A stretch of 64,000 nt of DNA from Lineus longissimus (Eukaryota > Nemertea > Pilidiophora > Heteronemertea > Lineidae), in NCBI RefSeq assembly GCF_910592395.1, contig NC_088316.1, forward strand, positions 8,928,001-8,992,000, read 5' to 3'. The translations under genes were made by a program, and so were the position numbers. The first letter of the stretch is position 1; every line of letters starts with the position of its first letter. Shown piece by piece: positions 32,845 to 44,466 of the stretch. The notes beneath the pieces are model-generated. The model did not search any database. It saw only the letters and a program-made list of their open reading frames with translations, and was not told the DNA's origin.

Positions 32845-35800
32845 ATGATTCCATCACCTTCCGTCGTTAGTATTACTGACAAAACTACAAATAAGGTGAG
32901 ATTTCAAGTACTATAGTTGTGCTGACTGCATACTTTTGCCACATAGTGCAGAAAAGCATCTTTGAAACCTAATATGCATACAAAATGTACATGATGTACA
33001 TACAGACATTACGTAGGCCTAGGCGCTGAGTGCTGAGGCTGCCCATGCATGCATGCATGCATTTTGAATTGGCCTGCTGTACATTGTAGCCTTCGAAGTC
33101 GGTAAAAGGGGCTTATATAGCCTAACACTGCGGTCTACCACGCAATTGTTGGTTGCGGGGAGAACTCATGCAGGATCGTATGTCTGGAGGGCCTCGTTCA
33201 ACCTGAACGGTATTTTGTTAAAATGTTACCACGTAAACGTCCTTGGACCTTGCTTCAAAACGTTCCCAGCAGGTTAACCTAGTTCTAATGTCCCCGTCTT
33301 GATTCATTAGGGTCATGGGGCTCGGAGTGCGCATGGCTGGTTGCCCTTCTTTCTTAGTTAAACTTAGTATTTCCTTCTGGGCCAAGGCGCAGTCTGGGGG
33401 TCTTTTGTGTGTGGTGCTTGTTGTCCTGGACTGGTGCCAGTGGTAGGAATGTTGTCCAGCAATATAATGTTCACCCTGATTATGAAACATCAAATTGCAA
33501 TTGCATAAATTATGATAAAAATGAGGTGTGGGTTACCCTCCAATTTCATTTACAATTTCTCAAATCAACTTTGCGATGTTTTCCTTACTACAATGAGCAC
33601 TGAGGACGTTTTGTCCAACCCAGGAACGTTTTAACCCAAGGACGTTTTCAACTAGCTGGTAACCGGATTTTTAAACCGGTGAGGTTTTCAAGGAACTTAA
33701 AAAAATCCTGGCTCTTCAGGTTCAAGATCTCTATGATAAAGGACACAAAATCAAGAGAGTCTGTCGAATGACACTAAAAGCCGTGGTCCCTTTTAGGCCT
33801 ACCTGATGAGTGTCTTTATGCCAGGGCAAGTTAAGGGAGAATATATAGGCAGCGGCTAGGTAGGCAAGATAAGGTTACAAAAAGTTGCCAGTAGGGGTCT
33901 CTCCATTCTCACAGTATGTCAAAATCATCACTCACTCTTGCACGAGGAATAGATTTAGTGCTGAATCAAACAAAACCCAGTGCCATCACTTGCATATTGG
34001 CATCCCAGAGATGGTTATTGGCATCCCAGAGATGGCTAATTTAACCCCCCAGTTCCTGCCTGTAGTCCCCCTTAAAGGTACCACAGGTGGACGGTAGCCT
34101 GTAGTGGGCTCCATACCTCTGGCAAAAAACCTCAATAGAGGTTACGGCGCCAGTAAATGATTGATTGATTGGTAGCCTAATTGTCATTTTTCTTTTATAC
34201 TATTTCAGCACCATGCTTCAACAAAGAGGAGGGATCGGTCGGTTTTTACGGAGAACCATAAGACCTGTTTAAATCAAGCCATTGATGATGGTGTGTGTGC
34301 CAGGGCAGACTGCAAGGACCAGATTCAGGAACTCGCTACTGATATTGAACTTCCCTATGATACTTGTTGGGTTAGTTCTCAGTTTGCTTGTTGACACTTA
34401 TCAGCATTCAGTTTTGTTGCAGATGCACTTGAGTTTTGATCAGCTTTTCCCCTTGGTGCCATTTTATTTTAGTGATTTACTCACTGGTGTATCTATTTCC
34501 ACTCTAGTTATTTAGTATGTTTTATTCAAGGGCAGTGTACATTTCATTTTCTGGTAAAGGGTTGCGTGAGCTTTTAACATACATGTACATGGAGGTCAGG
34601 TGAATGAGCTTGTTTGGCTTATTTGTAAAATCATTTTATTTCCATCGTCAGGTTTATATCCAGAACCATTCTAGAGGAAGGACGCAATCAAGCCAGAAGG
34701 ATTCGAAGGTTCCAAAGTGGGGATACAATGGGTACACCTTATTCCTCAAAGAGGGAGACAAAAAAGTAAAAGGTATGTGACGTGTTGCGTCGACGTTAGG
34801 TCATCCTTCTTAATTTTGAGTGACACTTGTGTTATGAATTAATTTTTGAATTAAAGGAGTGCAAATTGTAAATCAAATGCAACTTGATGTATTCTGGTCA
34901 GCACGTTGCAGTAAACTAGCTTGCTGCAAGGTTAAATTTAGGTCCCGGGTGTTACTGTAGTGTACTATAAAACTTTTCTCCAGTTACCCTTTTTGGAGAT
35001 ATTCACTGCCTATATACCAAAATGCAATGATTAACTGGAATTGCTGGGTTTATTTTCTTTACTACAGGCCTGTTCCTTCTGTTTTGTTATGTTCTTGGTC
35101 AGTTAATACATTTGTAAAGTAAAAGATTGGTTCTGGACTGTCAATTTTTTTGAAGTCGACCATCATCAGCCATGTCAGTTACTAATTTTCCTGTACATGT
35201 AATGTTCTTTTCTGCACATATTGTAGAGGGTGAGAAACCAAAAGATGCAATGAAGAGGTGGGCGGACGAGTACCGGAGCCTGGGTGACCATACGAAGAAG
35301 AGTTTTGGGCAGCGGGCCAAGTTGCTGGGGCCTGATTATGCCGACCCGTTGATTAGGCGCAAAAGGATCAACCAGATATTTGGGAATATTGCTCAAGGTG
35401 TAAGTGAAAATCAAACAACTGGGCCAAGTTCCTGAAATGGCGCTAGGCCAGCGCTAAGCCTTAGCGTGGCGCTATGTCCTATCTGGCGCCACGCTACGAC
35501 TAGCGTGGCGCCAGATGGGTTCCAAAGCCTAGCGCTGGTGCTATCTTGTGACAAATCAGCGCTAAAGTTATCAGCCCAAGGACCCTCCTCTAAGTTCTGC
35601 TAGTGAGCGCTAACTTCTACAGAGATTTCCAAAATGGCTGCCAACCAGGTCCTTTTTGGAAATTTATTCCAACAAATTCATCCAATTCGCAGATTTAGGA
35701 GGTTTGAGTCCCCTCTGGATTATTACAATGATATTCAACTATTTGAAAGGTTCAGATTCAGGTCTGATAGCATTTTATATATAACAGATTTAATAAGGGA

Positions 35801-38800
35801 ACAACTTGAAAGGGACACTCAGAGAAATTCTAGCCTCTCCCCTGAGACTCAAGTCTTAATGGCCATTCGCTATTTTGCCAGTGGCAACTTCCTGCAGCTA
35901 GTAGGCGATTCTTTTGGGGTGTCAAAGTCGACAGCTTCAAGGACTGTGTTTGGTGTTACAAATGCTCTAAACAATCTTAAGCCAGGAACAGTTTATTCGT
36001 TGGCCCACAGACGCAGAAGCAGCAGTGATTACACATGCATTCTACCAAAAGGCTAGATTTCCAAGAGTCATTGGTGCAATCGATGGCACCCACGTTGAAA
36101 TACAATCGCCAGACATGCATCCAGGTGATGGCCATGACTATGAAGCAGCCTATGTGAACAGGAACCACTACCACTCCATTAATTGTCAATTCATCTGTGA
36201 CCACTTGGGTAAGTTCAAAGGCCTAGCATAGGCCTAAATGTTTTACCATGTAGATTTTATATAAAGCTATCACTAAAACCCATTCTTACCAATCCATATG
36301 ATGTAGGTTTGCCTAAATTAACAAAAACATTGGATGCAAATGCTCAAATTTTGACATGACCGGCCATGTTGTGTGTTTACATTGTTAAAAGTACATTCTG
36401 CAGCAAGGCCAATCAATTTCTCGCCTCTGGTTGTGCGAGACTATCTCCTGTACAGTGTGTCTCATAATAACAACATCAAGCATATGGGGCTAGGGGGCAT
36501 CTCAAAGATCACAATTGAGGCTGAGGAAAATAAAAATGAATATTTTTTTCTTTTCAGGTAAGTTTACCAATGTTGTGGCTAGATGGCCTGGCAGCACCCA
36601 TGACGCATTCATATTCAGGACATCACAGATCTGCCGATACATGGAAACCTACAATGCACTGGGACAGAATGGAGTACTTTTGGGCGACAGTGGGTATGCA
36701 TGCCGACCATTCTTGATGACTCCTTACTTGCATCCTGCAAATCAACATCAGACAAGATACAACCGGGCCCACAAACGGACAAGAGTGAAGGTTGAGCATT
36801 CATTCGGAGTTTTAAAGCGAAGGTTTCATGTTCTTCATGCAGAAGTGCGAATGCAGCCAGATAGAGTGTGCAGGATTATCACTGCCTGCGCCATCCTAAA
36901 CAACATTGCCATTGACAGGAATGAAAGGTTGCCACCAGCAGATCGATTCCCTCGCATTGAAATGGTTGATGAACCCTATGATGGACCAGAGGATGGGCGC
37001 CTGGCAAGAGACCACTTGGCCAATACCTTCTTCTAGACTGCAAGAGACAATAAGGAAACATGTAGACAGTGTTTACAATCATAACCTGTTTAATTCCTGC
37101 CAACTTGCTAATAAAACTTGGCCCTGAGGCTTGAAAGTTCTTCCACTGCGTATTGGGTCAGTGTGACCATCTCGGCTTGACTAAAATTTGGCAATCTAAC
37201 TTTTTTGGTATCATTTTTTGCCTCCATGGCTGCCATCTTGAATTTACAAAGATGGGGACCCTACCTCCTGTCACATGATCAAAATCCCTAGCAACCAGCG
37301 CCAAGTCCTGCTAAGCCCAGCGCTACCTAACGCTGGGCCTAACGCTGATGCTGGAAACATTATCTAGCGCCACGCCAGCTATCACTGGCTAGCGTGGTGC
37401 TAGGGGTAGCGCCACGCTAAGTCTAGCGCTATTTCAGGAACTGGGCCCAGCATGTTTTGTGAAATGGTTTCAGTATTAAATAGCGCTACACATGTGTAGC
37501 TAGCTTGTACACTTTTTGATGAACTCTAAAACAACATTTCCTGGCTGTGTCACTGCTCTCTCATTGCAAAACGTTGTTCTAATTGTATTCATTACTGTTC
37601 CTCATTTCTCTGAAGACTTGATCCAGTCGAAGCTTCCTTAGCAGACACCTCTCTATTTTAAAGACTCTAGCTTTGGCCCAAAATAAGTTGATTCCATTCT
37701 ATTTGACCTTGGTAATCAGGACACCTAATAAGGACTGCACATGTCAGTCCCAAGGGTGTACTTAGAAATGTTGTACTTGCTGTAGTAGTTACCGATGATG
37801 TATGTGTAATTGAGATTTCATTTATTTTCCTTCAGTTGAATGAACTGGGATCGCTTGGCATAGAGGCCTATCTTTTCGGGATCGATCTGCAGCACAATGA
37901 GGCTCATTCTCTTGGCACGCCAATGGGAGACGCATTCTCCCACACCGAAGCTCACAAGAGGGAGCTTGATAACTTCCGAGTTTTTCTTCGACTAAGAGGT
38001 GGTACGTATATCTACTAATCTAGACTGCGTGTATCTGTTTGTATGTAGCCTTTGACCAACTGGTGCCTGTAAGTTACATACATGTATTTCATAAAAGTTG
38101 TCTAACTGAATTAACTGATAATTAAATTTAGTTCATTATTCAGTATTTGAAATTGATGTGGTGACATTATTTCTATTCTGTTTCATATTTAGTGACTGGT
38201 CAGGAAGTCCTGGATGAAAAGAAAAAGGAAAAGTCAAAGAATGCAGATCGCCAAAAGAAAATAAGTGCAGCGATTACAGATAAATACCGTAATATTTGTT
38301 GAAGATTCTTGTCTTAGTGCATCTGTTTCCTTTTCATTGTCTCTTTCAATGACAATGTGTTGGTATGAACGTCAGATAATCAACGGAACTTTATAAGATT
38401 AGTCAAATAAATGATCCCGGCCCACTGGCTGGGCTTGAAAACAGAACATTCATTTTCACAACAACTACTGTGGCTGCCCTTTCCAAGGCTAGCGCTGCCA
38501 CTCGCCATTGTCGCCAAAACTAAACTCAAACCTGATTGGCTAAAAACTTATGCAACTTGTCTCAAATTTTTGAAATACATTTACTGTTGAGACACACATC
38601 AAAGTAGGAAAAAATTCTGGTAAATTACCCATTTGGCTAAACTAATGAAAAATGCTGAGCTGCCCTTGCTTCCAACGACAAATGGCCCCGCTGCAAGAGT
38701 GGCGTGTTCAAAAGCCGATATGTCATGTAAAACACAAACAAACAAAAGTACCATTCTTCTTCAGTGAATGATTTTAAAGAGATATTTGTCTGACCAACTT

Positions 38801-41800
38801 TTTCTTATGAATCAATTATTTGCTTATAAAAGCTTCCTTTTTCCCTTACTCAAGGTGCCTTCTGTGGGAATCCAAAAGCCCAACTCCCAAGAAAGAGGCT
38901 GTCCCAAGGAACTCTGCTGGTGCGAGGTCTGCCATCCGACTTGGAGGCAAAGTTGGTGACTGGTGTCCAGAGTGCTGGAACACATGACCTGCTTCGTCTG
39001 GAATCTTTGATCGACCAGGTGGAGTTCTATGTACCAAGGTTTGTACTGCTTCTTGACTATGCAACTTCTTCCAGTTTCTACTCCTGAGGCTGGGGTACTA
39101 AAGGATCACATTTTCAATTACCACTGCTCACATGGTCGCTTTTCAGAAATATATTTGTCAACTTAATTCAGCCTGAAAACATGACATGTTACATTGCTAT
39201 GTAAAGTAAAACAAATTTTGATGGTATCTAATGAATGCTGCTTGCTGAAGATAAATCTCGTTTCCACACAAACTACTTTCAGCTTTATTTCGTAAATGAT
39301 GGCCCACTTCACTTTGGCATTTCACCTGTAGGGTGTGTCGGCTGAAGGGTTGTTCTGCTTGCTTTGCGATGCTATTTTTGATTCTTATCTAAAAATTATT
39401 TTTGCAGCGAGTCAGTTGGGACGCAAGATGTTGTGGATGTAAGTGCCAATATTCCTACAGGTAAATATTCTGTTTTGTTTCATTGGCGCTATTTGTTACA
39501 TGTTGAACATCAATGAACAGAAGTTTTTGTAAAATCTGTACAGACCATCAGTATTTTTGTTTTGATTGAAATTCTCTGCTGTCAGATTAATCAGTTATCT
39601 GTATAAAAAAAAACTATGCCAAATTACAGCATTTAAGTCGAAAGAAAGTTATCATGCTCATGAAGAAATATCCCATCTTACAATGACAAGCCAATTTATT
39701 TTTGGCCACTGTTCAGATGTTAGTGTTGGTTTGTTTTTAATCGGTCCTAATCATTTGGAATTGGTGGTATCGAAATATCACATTAGCTATTCTAGCTGTG
39801 TGTCCTCCTGAAGCCTGGGCCTCAAAATAATTCTCAACTATCATGTTTCAGGCAATGTTCAACAAGATGGCTTGGTTATTTCCAGTTGCCTTGAAACTGC
39901 GAAAGACAGCTCTGGTAAGTAGTCATTATGAGCATGATAAAATGCATTTTGCTTTTCAGTGGCATAGTGTGCATTGTGAAAGGATATTGGGCAACTTAGT
40001 ATTATAGTGCCCCAAATAATGCAAGTATTTCTAACATCCATGCTGCTGTATTCAACCATATCTGTTTGGTCAGTAATTGTGATTATCATATTGACCATTG
40101 GCATTATGAAATACAATTTCATTGTTTATGACAGACATTCGAGTAACAGTTGTGGATAAAAGCTTTTTCGACTAAAAAAATCCATCTTTGCAAGGAAATG
40201 TATAAGTTCTCTTACCAATTTTTCAGAAATCCTCAGTGATTTGTTAGCGGGTGATGGCTCCATACTTGAGGAAACGGGAGGATATCACGTCTGATGCTAC
40301 CATTCAAGATAATAACGGTTAGCAAGATTAGTGTTCATTATTTATTTTCATCTTCATGATTGGCCCCAGGACCTAGTTGTTAAGTCCTTACTTAACTGGT
40401 CATTCGACATGGCATTTCCGAAGAAGACTCATATGAAATGCTTCAAAATGGCGGTTGAAAGGTCTTCAACTGTCCTGCCAACAACAAGTAGGAGTACTGG
40501 GCCCGGTTGTTCAAAAGTACAAAATTCACGTTACATGTATCCCTAATGGTTACGTTAAGTATCCCAAAAGACGTTATCTCTTTCAGTTAATCGCATTAAA
40601 ATTTTCACCTAATGACTTAACGACACCGTTAAAGCTAACGTGGTTTTGAACAACCCAGCCCTGGTCTGGTTGTTTAACACGGAAGAAGAGGTTTTTGCTG
40701 TCTTTGGAGTAAAAAATGTTTTTTGACTTATTTTTCAGATTCACCACCTCTTCAACATGTATCTGCTTTGGCTGATCTGTCGAGTGGAGGCTACTTGGCG
40801 CGAATAGAGAAGTCCAAAGCCAGTGCAAAAAGTTGTCCGAAGAGAAGCGTCAGAAGGAATGCTGGTGAGTGCACAAATCAATTCAATGATTGTCACTTGA
40901 TAGATTTTTATTGTGGCCCAAAGGCCTGGCATTGCTTAAAAGGTAATACTTTAACATGTACTAGGGCTTTAACACAAGATTTTATCATCAGTGAATATTG
41001 CAGCAGTGTTTTAATCTTTGCCATTATTGTTTAGTTTCAATTTGAAATCCATGTACGGTGAATTGCAGTACATGTAGTAAAATTTGGATGGCAAGAGGCA
41101 GTTTTAATGTGCATTATGTAGAGTTGATTCCATAACTGGACAGAGTTCTAGCTTTTAAACTTTTTTGTTGTGTGTACATAAAAGTTCTGCCAAAAATTTT
41201 CCAGCATCTGGTTCTAGCCATGGGATGAGCGAACAACAAGTAGCTGAAACAGATGAGACGACCAAGTTGGGAAAAGGCAAGAAAAGAAGGAAAGTTGGTA
41301 TGTAGAAATAGCACTCAAAAGTCACACATTTTCAATGGAAACCAAACATTGCACACTCTGAGGTTGACGCCGCACAGGCTTTGAAAATAAATACCCTTTT
41401 CCTTGGCTGCCTGTAACTTGTAAGCATACAAATGTATGAAAGGATGTTGTACAGTCAGTCTTGGAAAGATCTTTCTTGGCAACATACGGAAGGCATTTGA
41501 ATTGATTTCCTTCATGTCTCACCACCGAAACACTACATGTATGTCAGTACTATTACATGTAGTAGTGTTACTAATGGTGCAACGTTTTGAATGATGAAAG
41601 TGTTTCATGCTCCTTGGTAAAATTATTCTTAACACATTTTCTAGCCTCTGCTGGAAAGGCCAAGGCAGGGAACCGTGGAGAAAAGAAGAAGAAAACAGGT
41701 AAGTAAATATGCATTCACTCTGTCTAGTATTTACTTTTTGAAAGAACCTGGCCAACACTTTTAGATTTAACCATAATGTGCCATCGAGGTTTCAATTGGT

Positions 41801-42324
41801 GTACAGTAATTACCTCTTTTTGGCCTGTAGGGCCTAAAGTGACATCCTCTTAACTTTTATTGCAACCATTAGTCATTAACTTTCAACAGTGAGATCTGAA
41901 TGAAGGCACTGTGATTAATTTGTGGTGCCCCCTCGACTTTGAAGCAGACAAGTTAGACGTCTCCAAGTTGTGATAATCCTTGTGTAACTGGTAGGATTAA
42001 GGGCAGCTATCATTTGGAGACAAGGAGCTGAAGTAAAAAATGGGTTTTAAAGGGTTTTAAACTGCAAGAAGAGGCTGAAATTAAAACTATATTACATTGT
42101 AAGTTAAAAACTGTTTTTCCACCATTAAATAGGTGTTAATTTCTTTTTCAGACAACAAGGAATATGTTATCAAAAGTTTGCACTCATATGATGCTGAAAA
42201 AGCCCAGTACGAAATTGAGTGGTTGGGGTATTCTTCATCTTACAACTTGATGCAGGCAGCAGATACAATACCCGGACATTTCATTTCGGAGTACTGGACA
42301 AGGAAACACACAATCACTAATTGA
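32845..42324 (+). CDS. HMG-box-like and chromodomain protein, 14 exons
   Basis: Exons by eye, all with AG/GT boundaries and matching phases: 32845-32895 (ATG), 34209-34370, 34652-34772, 35227-35399, 37836-38001, 38193-38288, 38855-39038, 39408-39460, 39852-39914, 40227-40317, 40739-40864, 41205-41297, 41645-41698, 42152-42324 (TGA). About 534 residues. Exons 3-4 read as an HMG-box-like domain (WGYNGYTLFLKEGDKKVK, DAMKRWADEYRSLGDHTKKS). Exons 5-6 are a mixed helical region with a KKKEKSKNADRQKKIS tail. Exons 8-10 are acidic. Exons 12-13 are Lys/Arg-rich, nuclear-localisation-like (KGKKRRKV, GEKKKKT). Exon 14 is a chromodomain. Probable chromatin-bound nuclear protein. Exon 10 needs a one-base frame correction near 40270-40282. 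Intron 4 holds a Harbinger element. No orthologue name can be given with confidence. Confidence 0.85.
33831..34075. mobile_element. TTAA MITE family 1, copy 1 (intron 1)
   Basis: Left TTAAGGGAGAATATATAGGC, right CCTGTAGTCCCCCTTAA. Shares GGCTAGGTAGGCAAGATAAG and a GTGCTGAATC block with copies at 42374 and 47997. Located in intron 1 of the HMG/chromodomain gene. TTAA flanks suggest piggyBac mobilisation. Confidence 0.8.
34652..35399 (+). CDS. HMG-box-like domain of the gene (exons 3-4)
   Basis: The two exons join as ..KVK|EGEK.. and span about 75 residues. The aromatic/aliphatic pattern G-Y-x-L-F-x-K-E, then K-R-W-A-x-E-Y-R-S-L, then K-K-x-F-x-x-R-A-K follows the three-helix HMG-box pattern (F/Y at helix 1, W-x-x-L/Y-x-S-L at helix 2, K-x-x-F/Y at helix 3). 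It lacks a classic N-terminal PKRP strand, so it is a divergent member. Expected role is DNA bending or structure-specific binding. Alternative: another short helical DNA-binding domain. Confidence 0.55.
35419..37450 (+). mobile_element. PIF/Harbinger transposon in intron 4
   Basis: Inverted ends CTGGGCCAAGTTCCTGAAAT and ATTTCAGGAACTGGGCCCAG, followed by GCGCTAG/AGCGTGG-rich subterminal palindromes on both sides. Inserted 19 bp downstream of the exon 4 donor (35400) of the HMG/chromodomain gene, same orientation. Flanking CAA and CAT are compatible with an altered 3-bp target duplication but do not prove one. Encodes one DDE transposase; the Myb/SANT-like second protein usual in this superfamily is not seen. 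Confidence 0.9.
35634..37036 (+). pseudogene. PIF/Harbinger (HARBI1-like) DDE transposase
   Basis: Exon 1 starts MAANQVLFGNLFQQ at 35634 and includes the helical N-terminal region ending LQLVGDSFGVSKSTASRTV (helix-turn-helix). It is followed by RWP..AFYQKARFPRVIGAID-GTH (first Asp). An intron of about 350 bp (36209-36556, GT..CAG) separates this from exon 2: VVARWPGSTHDAFIF, LLGDSGYACRPFLMTP (second Asp) and VKVEHSFGVLKRRFHV (Glu). Stop at 37036. All three catalytic residues are present. A one-base frameshift near 35985-36000 joins two frames (35634-36056 and 36025-36231), so this copy is inactive unless the indel is a sequencing error. Length of about 330 residues is normal. Confidence 0.92.
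40499..40661. mobile_element. Short TIR MITE in intron 10
   Basis: Ends GGGCCCGGTTGTTCAAAA and TTTTGAACAACCCAGCCC; 163 bp with several TTAACG/CGTTAA words inside. Its GGGCC start resembles the Harbinger element nearby, so a Harbinger-type MITE is possible. Confidence 0.7.
42152..42324 (+). CDS. C-terminal chromodomain exon
   Basis: Encodes DNKEYVIKSLHSYDAEKAQY then EIEWLGYSSSYNLMQAADTI and PGHFISEYWTRKH. This fits the chromodomain order: Y-x-V/I-E/K-x-I/L, a central Y-x-I/V-x-W-x-G-Y, then a helix ending in I-x-x-Y/F-W. In canonical domains the aromatic cage has Y/W/Y; here Tyr (EYV), Trp (EW) and Tyr (GY/YN) are candidates. The usual T-W-E-P segment is replaced by SSSYNLMQA, so methyl-lysine binding is uncertain; it may instead be a shadow-like or retroelement-type chromodomain. 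Confidence 0.8.
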
Positions 42325-42373
42325 TAAGTGAAATGTTATGTTATCAGCTGCTTACCAAACAAAAATTACCATG

Positions 42374-42592
42374 TTAAAGGGACAATATAGGCAGCAGCTA
42401 GGCAGGCAAGATGAAGTTACACAAAGTAGCTAATAGGTCTCTCGCATCTCACGGTACATCGAAATGGTTCACACTTGTGCACAGTATTATTCAGTGCTGA
42501 ATCGGACATGACCAAGTGTCCTCGCTGTGTATATAAGTCACCTCAAGATGGTCAGATTAGCACCTCTGCTCCTGCCTATAGTCCCCCTTTAA
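42374..42592. mobile_element. TTAA MITE family 1, copy 2
   Basis: Begins TTAAAGGGACAATATAGGCA and ends TGCCTATAGTCCCCCTTTAA, 50 bp past the stop codon of the HMG/chromodomain gene, so it lies in the 3' UTR or just beyond. Confidence 0.85.
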
Positions 42593-43027
42593 GTATCAGT
42601 GATATTTTTGTGAGAAAGGGTTTGTCATCAAGTTTTAAATGAAGTTAAAAGTTCTTATTTTTAAATTTTGATGTAAGGTTGTTAGTGTAACCACACTTTT
42701 GAATCGTTGTTATCATGTATCATTGTAATGAGTGTTAGTAGACTTGGCGTAATTGTATATTTGAAGGTACATGATAACTGATACTCAAGCGCTAGTGGTG
42801 TTGAAACAGCTGGCACTATATGCAAATGCACACAGTCGTTATAATTATTGTACCACCCTACCTTACATTTACGACTGATATCATGGTGCTACATTTTTGT
42901 GGGGTACATCATGTTGCCATTTAATACAAGAATTAAGTGTCTTATTTCATTGGAGTACATTGCACTTGTGAAACATATCATATTACTTTCCAGTAGTTCC
43001 TTGTTAGCAGAGGTGTACATTGTATAT

Positions 43028-43114
43028 AATAAATAGCGCCACCTAGGAGGATTATTTTCGTAACAAATTGCTTGTTGTTCAATGCAATAGGTTGTTTTGA
43101 ATTGTGCAAATAAA
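43028..43114 (+). promoter_or_regulatory. Candidate poly(A) signals
   Basis: AATAAA at 43028-43033 and 43109-43114, about 700-790 bp downstream of the HMG/chromodomain stop codon. Either would give a 3' UTR that includes the TTAA MITE. Confidence 0.4.
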
Positions 43115-43799
43115 AACCTAGTATGACTTGTTCATAGTGCTTCACATGAAGCCTTTTGCTTGTACATAATATGCTGCCTGAATAATCAGGATAGAATAAC
43201 ATTATTTTGGATTATTTTGGTGACTTGTTCCTTTCTTTGAAATCCCAGAGGTCGTTGATATCAAAACTGACATGTTTGTGCAGATGCTGTCTTCAAACAA
43301 ACATGTAGCCACGGACAACATCAACATTGAATCAGTGGATACCTGAACAGAGACAGCAGCATATCGATTATGGAAATGATTGGAAGGTGTTTCTGACTAA
43401 AGAAATGAGCCCAAACCCTCGCCGCATGCAGAGAACATCAGTGTTTGCTCAAACTGTAGGGTTTTGGCACAAATTTTCAAATGTTTTGTCGCCATTGTTT
43501 CTTTCAACATTTTAGATGGTACATGTACATGATTGTACTGTTATTTGCCACTCGCATCGGTTGTTCTTGGTATAGTTGGCATAGTCCAAGGTATCGTCAC
43601 ATCTGTATTGGACGTCCTTTTTCTGCCCCTCCTGATTTTCACAAATCCCGCTAGAATATGAGTGTCTATCCTGAATCCCGACAGCGAAAAAGACCATTTC
43701 CGTCATACTAGAAACCGTAATTCATCAATTTAAATGGTTGATACCTCTACTACCAAAGCCATTGCAGGCAATTGAGTCATGTGAACAAAGGCTGAGATC

Positions 43800-44466
43800 A
43801 CTGTATAGGTCATCTTATGTAGTCACATCCAGCAGAATACATAAGACATAGAACAACTTAATTGATGTCTGTATAGAACATGTCTTATATACATCCAGCA
43901 GATTCACATAAGACAACAACTTAACTTATGTCACTGTATATGACATGTCTTATATAGTCACACCCAGCAGATTCACCTAGGACATAGAACAACTTAACTT
44001 ATGTCACTGTATATGACATGTCTTATATAGTCACATCCAGCAGATTCAGCTAGGACATAGAACAACTTAACTTATGTCACTGTATATGACATGTCTTATA
44101 TAGTCACACCCAGCACATTCACCTAGGACATAGAACAACTTAACTTATGTCACTGTATAGGACATATATTATATAGTCACATCCAGCAGATTCACCTAAG
44201 ACATAGGACAACTTAACTTATGTCACTGTATATGACATGTCTTATATAGTCACATCCTGCAGATTCACCTAAGGCATAGGACAACTTAACTTATGTCACT
44301 ATTTCTGCAGACATGTACTTCGACATCCTCTAGTCACATCCGGTCCAGTGGTATATTCACTTAAAACATTGCACAGCTTCAATGATATGATTGTATAGGA
44401 CGTGTGTACTGGTCACATCCAGCTTATATATAAGACATTGCATATTGCACAACTTAACTGATATCA
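43800..44466 (+). repeat. Minisatellite, 73-bp period
   Basis: TATATAGTCAC begins at 43951, 44024, 44097, 44170 and 44243: exact 73-bp steps. Unit words: CATCCAGCAGATTCACCTAG, GACATAGAACAACTTAACTT, ATGTCACTGTATATGACATG. Outer units (43800-43900 and 44300-44466) are diverged. A further unit resumes at about 45306, beyond the inserted LINE fragment. Confidence 0.92.

Noticed and set aside
36025-36231. Separate small gene upstream of the Harbinger second exon
   Set aside because: It is the out-of-frame continuation of transposase exon 1 after a one-base indel.
43800-44466. Possible CRISPR-like array because of regular spacing
   Set aside because: Units are contiguous 73-bp tandem repeats with no unique spacers, in a eukaryotic context.
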